A program made the translations under genes and the position numbers. Source: Adiantum capillus-veneris (taxonomy: Eukaryota > Streptophyta > Polypodiopsida > Polypodiales > Pteridaceae). Taken from it: 64,000 nucleotides of DNA. Of this stretch, positions 11,560 to 20,475 are shown piece after piece; positions within the stretch are counted from its first letter, which is position 1, and every line of letters begins with the position of its first letter. The notes beneath the pieces are model-generated. The model saw only the letters and a program-made list of their open reading frames with translations, was not told the origin of the DNA and did no database searches. The stretch lies in the NCBI GenBank assembly GCA_014529385.2, contig CM043959.1:87118529-87182528 (forward strand), read 5' to 3'.

Positions 11560-12900
11560 CCATGGCAAAAGCAGGACATAAATATTTAATAGAACCTCCA
11601 ATGAGAATAGCCGTAGTTCTCAGCAGTACAAAAGGAGCAAGTGCTAGATGCAATGCTCTACTGGATAATGAAGCAAAGTGCAATATGGTTGCAGACAACA
11701 TCCAGAGCATTCTAGAGATTCTTAGGGAAAGCTAGGTAATAGAGAAATCATGGGTAAAGCTACAAGTTTAAAAGAAATGGTTACTACCCTTAGCATCCAA
11801 AATTATGAAGAGCACGTAAAATTTCAGGTAAAGCCTTCAAAGGAAATGATTGTAGATGTAATGCTTGGACATCAGTGGTTAGACCAACATAAGGCCTACA
11901 AAGAAGATACAATGCTAATACTCTCTTTTCCAAGAGGTAGCCAACAACATTTACATGTACCGATAATGCTAGATTCGAAGTTGCAAAAATCACAAGAATT
12001 GAAGATAAATCTTGCAGACAAAGGTAAGGCCAAAGTGGACCCTCCACCGATTAGCAAAGAAGGTGTGACATCATATACCTCTACATCAAAGAACCCTTGG
12101 GGATTAAATAATTCTAGGGAGTTAGGCTTTCAAAACTTAAAGTCAATTGTTGACCCAAATAAAACCTCTAAGGAGACACCCAGAAAAGCAAAGATATTTC
12201 AGTCAAAGTACTCAAGAAATCAAAGGAAGGTGAAGAAAGTGTTTGTTCCGAGAAGTTTAGTCAAAGTCAATGATCCAGTTTGGATTAAGGACGAGAAATC
12301 AACACAGAAAGACAAATACATGGGATGGATAGCATCACAATGGAGCTTAAAAGAATGGGAGTACTATAGAGGTAACAGACAGATATGGGTGTCAAAACCG
12401 CAGGTTAGAGCATATGAAGTAAAATCAAGAACCTCCCAAGAAACAAGGCCCATTAGGTATCAACCTCGACAATATCCTAGGATACCTAAGAAGCATGTAT
12501 ACAACAGAACAACATCAAAAGATGCTGAAGTCTACCACAACTCATAAGAAGATACATGTCAAAGATGGATCTCAAAGGATGCTCCTCTTGGACAAGGATT
12601 CTACATAGGTTATACAAAGATTTGGCTACCTATCAAGCACAAGCCAACTGCAACTACACTAGACTTGCATGAAGATCTCAAGAACTCAACAAGACCTAGA
12701 GCGAAACAAAGTCAACAAAGGAGTTACAAAGGTCCTCAAAAGATTTGGATTCCTAAGTATTCCAATGCTCCTAGTCAAAAGCCATATGTCGACAGCCAAC
12801 AAAGGCCTAAGAGTCGTAGTTCTTAGGCTTATGCTCAAGCTGGAAGAGTTGAGCATATCGATGTCATGTCGCTCATGCTGGATGAGATGAGCATAAGAGT
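11560..12900 (+). pseudogene. Second retropepsin-like domain (PR2) with W-x-P-K tail, family C
   Basis: A frame near 11655 reads ALLDNEAKCNMVA, matching ALLDSGAQANLLS of the family A PR2 but with the DSG active site changed to DNE. The main open part, 11750-12547 (265 codons), holds the rest of the fold with a GHQWLDQ stretch equal to GQPWQKQ in family A. Its basic C-terminal half has spaced tryptophan motifs (PVWIKDEK, RQIWVSKPQV), and the next frames to about 12890 continue with KIWLPIK and KIWIPK. Frameshifts and stops show decay. The role of the tail is unknown; a nucleic-acid-binding tail is only a guess. Confidence 0.6.
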
Positions 12901-13551
12901 CAAAGTCTATTAACTTACAATTGGTGGAGTGTCGTAGAGTTCAACACTCACGCACAATGCACAGTAAGATGAGAGCACATATCCTCGTCAACAAAAACCA
13001 TTCTTAAAGGGGTGCCAGCTTGCAAAGCCATGTCATATGCTTTTATAGCTACACCATCTTTCTGAAGAACCCCTCAAAATCTTTCTTGCACAGCATATTG
13101 TTTCCCATGAATTTTTGTGTATGCATAAAAAGGATGTCCCATCATTGGACATATGCATTAGACACTCTTTTTTAGCTTCCACCTATGCACCTTGAGTGGA
13201 CTACAATAGGCAAACCAATGTTCCATCATGCTACCCTTTCATATTTGCTGCCTTTTTAAATTCCATATCTATCAACAAATAATTCCTTGAGTACTTTATT
13301 AATATTTCCAATGCTAAGAAGTACCCCAATAACGCGCGTATCCCAAAGGCACTTTTTTCCCACTCGGTTTTTCCCTTTGGTCATCCAGGTATTAGACCCT
13401 AATTTAGAACCTCATCATTCTACTTCCCTTGTATATACTTTTCATAAATAAACATCAGCCTCATCATTATGCTATTACAACAGGTAGCTCATCCCTCTGG
13501 ATTGATAATTTTGTTGGTCATTGGAGCTATGCAACGATGGGACCCCCAACA
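12901..13551 (+). repeat. 3' untranslated part and LTR end of family C
   Basis: 12930-13480 is similar to 39590-40250 elsewhere in the window. Only the last 68 bp (13484-13551) match the 5' LTR end; upstream of that the two sequences differ, so this is not a simple 3' LTR. Confidence 0.5.
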
Positions 13552-15949
13552 CTAGGAGCACAATTTTGGGGTAAGACCCAACTCGTGATTATTAAATCTT
13601 TCAATAATTGTTGATGGTCAATTCTTGCAACCTTCACCCTTGTACTTTCAAGGAGAGAAGTCCTTAAATTGCTAAGGGATAGTGGACAAGTTCAACTTCC
13701 AAAGTTGACTTCAATCACTGTTGGCTACTAGTTTGAGATGTTCTCATGTAGAGTCTAACCAAGGGGTTTTTAACCAAGGGGTTTGGATTGCAAAGACAAC
13801 ACCCACGGTTACCAACACAATACTACTTGATTTTCATTAACCTTTCAATTAGTGTTACTAGGATTTTTCAGGTTGGAGATTTGGTCATGTGCATTTGACT
13901 ACGGGTAAGTAAACACTATGTTCAACATATAGGTACACATCCGATTTGATTTGATTTTATTTTAAAACATTATTTCATTGATATTTTCAATTAGGATGTA
14001 TAAGCTTCATTGCTTTCATCCAGTTTTCTCTTTAGAGATATGACAAGGTCATGTAGGAGCAAATAATTTTTGGATGTAGTGTCCTAGATACATTTCTGCA
14101 TTATATAGTTAAGGACCTACATGGTATAGTTTTGTTTGGCACATGTTGTCACAAGCGTAGAAACATGGACTAGAAACTCATGGAGTTTGGTTTAGCCAGT
14201 GTGGAGCAAGGATAACGAGGGTCCCTCTCACTCATGTCGCAGAGTGTTTATAGTTACCTCCACACACAAGTACCTCTTGTACTTGAAGGATGTTCTTCCT
14301 TCAGACATCCTTATTTGAGAAATATTTCACATGCGGAGAATATAAGTCTCTGGGACTGACAGTTACGCCCATCATTTGAATTATGTGTTGCAACTAAGTC
14401 CTTAGATGCTGGTCAAATCCTCTCACTAGACCATTTTGAGCACATTGTATCCATTTTGACCATTTTCATCCATTTTGCTCTTTAGAGACATGACAAGGTC
14501 ATGTAGGAGCAAAGAATTTTTGGATGTAGTGTTCTAGATACATTTTTGCGCTATATAGTTAGGGACATACATGGTAGAATTTTGTTTGGCACATGTTGTC
14601 ACAAGCGTAGCATCAAGGAATAGGAACTCATGGAGTTCGGTTTAGCCAGTGTGGAGCAAGGATAACGAGGGTCCCTCTCACTCATGTCGCAGAGTGTTTA
14701 TAGTTACCTCCACACACAAGTACCTCTCGTACTTGAAGGATGTTCTATCTTCAAACATCCTTATTTGAGACATATTCTACATGCAAAGAATATAAGTCTC
14801 TGGGACAGACACTTGCACCCATCATTTGATCTATGTGTTGCAAATAAGTCCCTAGGTACTGGTCCATTCACTTGACCATTTTGAGCACATTGTATTAGGA
14901 ACAATTTCAGTGGCCAATTTTTTTTGGATACTTAGTAATACTTGTTAAGGTTCCAAGTATTGTTAAACAACTTTAACGGATGGTTGTTTATACACGTAGT
15001 AAAGTTATGTTCAGTTAATAGACTAGCTCATTTGGTACCTAGATGTGATGGATTTTCACATTCTATTATGGTCCAAATATGTTGGCATGGTTTTTACATA
15101 GAAAGTATTTAGTTCTTTTCTCATGAGCTGTGAGCATAACATTAGCCATAAGCACTGGCAAGTATGGTTATGAATATGTAGGTTTGGATCTCTTTTTTGC
15201 TAAAAACATGCACACCGGGTGTTATGGATGCTAAGGTTTAGCAAAGGCTGATTTGGATCAGCACGCACATTCATGACATTAATAGCTTCTAAAGCATTTC
15301 GCACTCTATATGCACTATTTCTGTGAGATGAATTGTAGATGTATCAATCACCAATGGGTCACCAATAGAGGTCATGGCTCAGTTTGGGTGCTTGAGAGCA
15401 ACTCATTACAGTTAACCAGGATGGTTGCTCCTAAGAAAATATTGATTAATTAGCAATATTGCAAGGAATTTTGATCCTTGTTTACCAATCATTTTGGAGG
15501 ACTGTCTGTAAACAGTGGGAAACACACCTCAATACTATCAGTTATCAAGAGAGGATAATCAGTTGACATGTGTTAAACTTGTGCTAAAGGATATGCTAAG
15601 TGCATACGTTGGCACAAAGAAACCCAATTAAAAAGATTATCTCTCTACTTGGAGTTTGCTTACCATGAGACAATGCAGGTTGCAACTAAGTTTAGCTTCC
15701 TCATGTTTAAATTAGGTTCCCAACCTTAAACACTGATTATGTTGGGGTTGTTTCTTTATGAAGAATGATATTAAGTCAATGACTTATACTTTGTTGATAA
15801 ATTACGTCAGTCGGTTACTTTCATGGAAAGTGAAAAGAGGTACTCTTTTAGATACATCTTAATTATGCTAACTCGTTTAGCATACTCAAGTGAGTTCTAA
15901 ATGGAGTCTATACTCTATGTTGGTGGAAAGAGGTCGGTTGCAAAGGGAC
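13552..15949. other. No gene recognised; old repeat debris
   Basis: About 2.4 kb without a supported ORF. It contains the tandem duplication listed separately. Its right end leads into the pol tail at 15950. Confidence 0.6.
14028..14900 (+). repeat. Tandem duplication, 450-bp period, two copies
   Basis: Copy 1 starts CTCTTTAGAGATATGAC at 14028 and copy 2 starts CTCTTTAGAGACATGAC at 14478; both end in CATTTTGAGCACATTGTAT. The copies differ at several percent of positions, so the duplication is old. Confidence 0.9.
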
Positions 15950-16126
15950 AACAATGTGGAAAATCAAGATGCTCTTCTTGATTTCATTGAACCTCTTGCT
16001 GAACCATGTTTTGGCCAAATGGATAGTTCAATCCATGAAGGATGTCACTACCGAAAACATTAGTGTTCTTATAAAGGTAACACTACTTTTGTTTTTGAGG
16101 AGAAAAATACTTCTTCAAGGGGGGAG
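15950..16126 (+). pseudogene. C-terminal tail of a gypsy polyprotein and PPT
   Basis: One frame reads RDNNVENQDALLDFIEP and ends in FEEKNTSSRGE followed by a stop. The closing part overlaps a polypurine tract AAGGGGGGAG (16117-16126). A tail of the form F-E-[DE]-...-G-G running into the PPT also occurs on the minus strand near 17760-17810. Earlier parts of pol are not recognisable. Confidence 0.5.
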
Positions 16127-16129
16127 TAA

Positions 16130-16285
16130 TGTTATGTCTAGGGTAAGACCGGCCAGGCCATGGGCCAGGACGGATATACAGTCAATGGGTGCTATGTTTG
16201 GATGGATAAGAGCCTATATGTAGCGAGGTTGGGTGGAAAATTGCATGTTCCAGTCCCCTCTTGTCTTAGATTGGTATCAAAGCTC
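16130..16285 (+). repeat. Short LTR-like segment between a PPT and a tRNA-Met-type PBS
   Basis: TGTTATGTC starts at 16130, four bases after the PPT. At 16272-16285 the sequence reads TGGTATCAAAGCTC, close to the common plant initiator tRNA-Met primer site. If both are real, the LTR would be only about 141 bp and would lie between two internal regions. The right end does not read CA, so this is tentative. Confidence 0.35.
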
Positions 16286-16358
16286 AGGGGAGAGGGGGCA
16301 ACTATGGAGGAGGGGGAAAGCAAGCGTGGAGGATGGACTCTCTCTGTCTCTCTTGGTG

Positions 16359-16360
<2 letters not shown>

Positions 16361-16411
<51 letters not shown>

Positions 16412-16499
16412 CCCTTACCTATGCAAGGCTATGGCAGTTCTGCAATATGGAAGATGTGAAAGTCATGGTGCAAGGTCATGATGCATGGTCAATTGCAAG

Positions 16500-16540
<41 letters not shown>
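16361..16540 (+). repeat. (CT)n microsatellites
   Basis: Two CT tracts at about 16361-16408 and 16503-16539 with unique sequence between. ORFs over them encode only SL repeats. Confidence 0.95.
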
Positions 16541-16541
<1 letters not shown>

Positions 16542-16999
16542 CTCAAGTGTGGTAGATCCAAAAGCAATCAAGGAAGGTGGATTTCAAAGTGATGGCTCAT
16601 GCTTGAAGACATAGTTCTTGATTGACAACAGACGGCACAATGCAAGAGGAATTAAAATGATTTTTTAATCTCCTTTGGGCAAGACAAACCTATAAATAAA
16701 AGCATTGTTTGTGGAACATGTCAAGACAAAGCCAAATGCAACACCCTCAAGGCCACAAGCTATGATACTAGCAACCCCCTAGCGTTACCAAGACCACGTA
16801 CAAAGAGAAGGAAAAAGCTAAAGTGGAGCTCTCTAATGCCTCCATCATTGAAATCCCATATGCATCCACATTGACTAATCCAAGAGATCTCTCCACACTA
16901 AGAATTCAAATAAGACACAAGCTCACTCTATGCAATCAAAGAATGACTTGCCAATAGAACCTTTAAACTAACCCAAAATACCCCTCAGTGTGTACGTCT
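16541..16999. other. No gene recognised
   Basis: Between the CT tracts and the presumed LTR of the minus-strand element. No supported ORF or motif. Confidence 0.5.
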
Positions 17000-17759
17000 G
17001 TTGCACGTGTCAATGCAAGAGACTTGCCGATACACTGTGTGCGAGCCACAAATGGCTCCAAGCACACAACTAGACTAATCTAGCCAGCTCAAAAGAGCAA
17101 GGGTGTGTCACTCACCGCTCTACATTCGCCTTCGTGGAGGATTCCTCTCCGAGAAGAAGAAAGAGCTACCGCCGTGCCGCGCTCAACCGCGTCGCCGCTG
17201 CCGTGCCGTTATCGCAATGCTTGATCGCACACACACACACTCTCTCTCTCTCACACACACATACACACACACACAAGGAGATGAAGAAGAAGAAGATGAA
17301 GATGGAGCAAGAGCACTCTTCAATTGCACAAATGAGAGAATAAGTGTTTTTTAGGTTTAGGTGACTTTTATATGAGCTCGCTCCATTCACACTTGGGTGC
17401 CCATACTTAGCCAACTAACCCTTGATTGTTCCTATTAGAGTGCACCTCTCATCGGCGATCACTCTTACCCTTTTTCCATTGGACCGACAAGCCCGGCCCA
17501 TGACTCAAAACCCCAAGCGTCATATTCGCTTGGTGTTGACTTCACTGCTACCTTGTCATGTTTTCGTCACCAAGGTCAACACCAAGCGATAGGTGGTGTT
17601 GGGCACTCCCCAAGCCTCCTATTTGCCTAGTATTGACTCTACTGCCTCTTGTAATGTCTTTAACCCCAAGGTCAACACCAAGCGATAGGTGGCATTGGGC
17701 ACTCCCCAAGCCTCCTATTCGCCCCATGCTGACTCAAATGTCTAACTTGTCGGTTAACA
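17000..17759 (-). repeat. LTR of a minus-strand gypsy element (family G), far edge uncertain
   Basis: Begins TGTTAACC at 17759 (minus), directly after a PPT. Within it a 96-bp unit is repeated in tandem (17571 and 17667 mark equivalent bases) in the part expected to be U3. A TATA box TATAAAA lies at 17366-17372 (minus), followed by a CT/CA-rich leader. The distal end near 17000 is a guess; no second LTR was found. Confidence 0.55.
17366..17372 (-). promoter_or_regulatory. TATA box in family G LTR
   Basis: Minus strand reads CTCATATAAAAGTCACC; position relative to the LTR start fits a U3 promoter. Confidence 0.55.
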
Positions 17760-18036
17760 TGCCCCCCTTCTTCCTGATGTAGATTCCGTCCTCAAAATAT
17801 AACAGTGCAGCATCGGGATCCACGATAGAAGTAGCTGTGTCAGAAGAAAAACAACGTTGTGAAAGCTCAAAGGTAGCATGTACATGTGTGCAATAAGTGA
17901 GATGCGTACATGATATTCTAGAAAATGCAAAAACAAATTCATGAATTGTAACGTTGCCAACTAGAACAAGCGTAGTACCTGAAGAAAATGCAATTGATTT
18001 AGGGTCTATTAGGTCGACTCTAAGAGAAGTACACAA
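17760..18036 (-). pseudogene. C-terminal tail of gypsy polyprotein, family G, overlapping its PPT
   Basis: Minus-strand frame ends DPDAALLYFEDGIYIRKKGG, the last codons being the polypurine tract AGGAAGAAGGGGGG (17761-17775) itself, with the LTR beginning right after. Upstream the frame has no recognisable domain. Confidence 0.5.
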
Positions 18037-18844
18037 GAGCTAGGGCTAAAGTAAGTACTAGATTGATCAACGTTAATTAAACAATGTCAACTAAAGAGTA
18101 GTTAACCCTAGGAATGCTCGTCAAGGGCTAAGGACTAGTGGTCTTGTCACTTATACCATTTAAATGTGATCCACATAAAATACAAGGAAGTTTATGCTAT
18201 TTGTTTTTTTTTTCTTTGTTTTCTTTTTTGTTGTTGTCATAGTTGCTACAAGTAGCTGGGGGACTCGAGGTCTCAAATACCAGTAGCTGGGAGACTCAAG
18301 GTCTCAATTACCAGCTTGAGCATAAACTAGCCGAGAGACTCGAGGTCTCAAATACCAGCTTAACACATGGGCTTCCATAATACAAGTCACACTTAGGTGG
18401 AATAAACTAGAGAGAACTATATCCTCATAGCCTAAAACATTACTAAACTTACTACAATTGATAGACTATTTATAAATTAAAGTCAGCAATTAAGTGGCCT
18501 AGTTTACCCTAAGGTCGTGATACCTACTTAAAGTCAACTAATAGACCAAACTCAAAGAGAAGAACAAGGTACAAGAAGTTTGAAAAATTATAGCATCTAA
18601 ATTAGCAATGTCACACTTCATAAATTTTATGCATTGTTCGAATTCAAATGACAAGATGCAAACATGTAAATGTGGAAGCATAGATAAAAGAAAGTAGTAC
18701 ACCTGATATAATGGAGAGCATCCGTTGTAACATGTAAACATCCATTGTCCTTGTCCTTCAAAGGCATCCTTATATAGTCACAAACTGCACAATAGTCACC
18801 ACCAAACATCCACCTTCCAGAGGCACATCAGTGGGAAAAGGTAC
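18037..18844. other. No gene; degraded repeat region
   Basis: Contains three imperfect copies of a short block around GAGACTCGAGGTCTCAAATA (18255-18358), itself close to a palindrome. No supported ORF. It ends at the left boundary of the family B element. Confidence 0.55.
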
Positions 18845-19054
18845 TGACGGGAGCAAAGCTAACCCCGAACCCCCGATGGCCTCTAAAACACCGGGGACCG
18901 AATGGCGCGCCTCGAGCCTGTCATGGTAAAGCAAACAGGGGCACCACCTAGCTTCAGCGGCTAGGACGCAAACAACACACCACCATAACAAAGTTTTCAT
19001 CCAAGAGAGATGGATGCTTGGGATTAATGATGAAGTGGAAAGGGAATGAGATCA

Positions 19055-19095
<41 letters not shown>

Positions 19096-20410
19096 GGGAG
19101 GGGTATAGCGGCTTAGTACTTAGGCACCACAAAAGGATGGCGAATCCGCACACCCTTCACACATACACAAGCTCATTCCAAACACAAGACTAAGTGGCGA
19201 TTTCGCACACCTCACATGGGCAAAACATTGCAAGAAAACATACTCACAAAACCTCAAGCTTTATTTAGAGAATAAGGCGATGAAATGGGGAGCATAGGTT
19301 AGGGGAATGAGAAGGGAGAGAGTGGTAGAGCACATGGCGGATAGGTGGGATTTGATGGCGAAGACTCGCACGAGGGTTATGGCCATCATCCTTCATTTAG
19401 TTGCCCTTCATCTTCCATAGCCAAGGGTGTAGAGGTCATGCTCAAGACAAGCATGGTGATTGCGGTGATGGTGATGGTGTGGGTGTGTGTGTGTGTGTGC
19501 ACTAGGCACACACAGTGCATAGTGTGTTCTTTGGTGATGTTGTGTGTGTTTTTAGTGTGATAGTGACCCCTCTTTATATAGGGGAGGAAGGGGGAGAAAT
19601 TCTAGAATTTAGAAATGAAGAAATCATTATCTACATAGGCCATGTGACTGTGGGCCCCACTTGTCTGGCTGTGTGTATATGTGCCAAAATAGCAGTCTCA
19701 TGAGAGAGAGACTAAGAGAGAGAGATGGGCTGATGAAAAAAAGTGAGAGGTGACATGGAGAATAAAGTAATTACAAGAGGGGAGAGAGGGGAGTGTGTTC
19801 AGAGGTGAATCTGTGTGCAGATGTGTGTGAACACAAGAAAAATCAGGTAACCATCGGGTGGGGATGGGTGTGTGGGCACCTTTTTCAGTGAAACTGAGTG
19901 TGTGTGAGTGTGGGGGAGGTTATTTAGCTACAAGACAAGAGACATGGCGCCCTTTAGAGAGAGAGGGGGGTATTTGGGTCATGGGATATGATAGGAGAGA
20001 GAAAGGGGGGGTGGGGTATACTATTTTGGAAGATATGATAAGTTGCATGTGAGTTAGGGTGCATTATTGGTGAGTTAGAATGCATTATTGGTGAGAGGTG
20101 GGGTAGCTTGAGGGGAGAGAGAAAGGAGAAAGGACAAGGGGAAGAGAGAGGGGGTTGACCTTTTGAGTGGAGGAGAGGAAAAGGGACACACGGCGGGGCA
20201 TCAGTGAAGAAAAAGGAGGCAAGGTGGGGATGGGCTGCCCCGCAGGCATGAGGTGGCCTATTTTACCTTTCTCATATATTTACATAATCATACTTTATTT
20301 TTTTTCTTACTTTTCCAATGCCTTTTATCACTCCCTCCCTAAGAGGAGGTTTCCATGGGGTGGGGACGAGAGAAGAGGGGTATGGGAGCTTGGCTTGTGA
20401 AATGCCCCCA
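18845..20410 (-). repeat. 3' LTR of family B
   Basis: Same sequence as 23731-25313 apart from about 20 substitutions and shorter GA and GT tracts (GA near 19058-19092). Its TATA box is at 19572-19580 (minus). The differences are mostly in the half nearest 18845; about 700 bp next to 20410 are nearly identical. Confidence 0.9.
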
Positions 20411-20432
20411 TCATTAGCCCTCCCCTTTTGGC
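20411..20432 (-). other. Polypurine tract, family B
   Basis: Minus strand reads AAAAGGGGAGGGCTAATGA directly before the LTR start TGGGGGC. Confidence 0.6.
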
Positions 20433-20475
20433 TAGAGGCATTCATGTCTCTAGCTCTGTTTCTTCTTCCGCTTAG

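Larger units (their letters stand above)
4100..13551 (+). mobile_element. Decayed Ty3/gypsy element, family C
   Basis: Parts in order: LTR ending in CCCCAACA at 5108, a degenerate primer-binding site, a long leader, Gag-like ORFs (8559-10220), tail of a first retropepsin (about 11088-11200), a linker ORF, a second retropepsin-like domain (about 11640) with a W-x-P-K tail to about 12890, a 3' untranslated part, and the last 68 bp of an LTR ending at 13551. No reverse transcriptase, RNase H or integrase is found between the two protease parts. Many frame breaks make it inactive. The left edge of the 5' LTR is not determined; 4100 is a guess. Confidence 0.7.
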
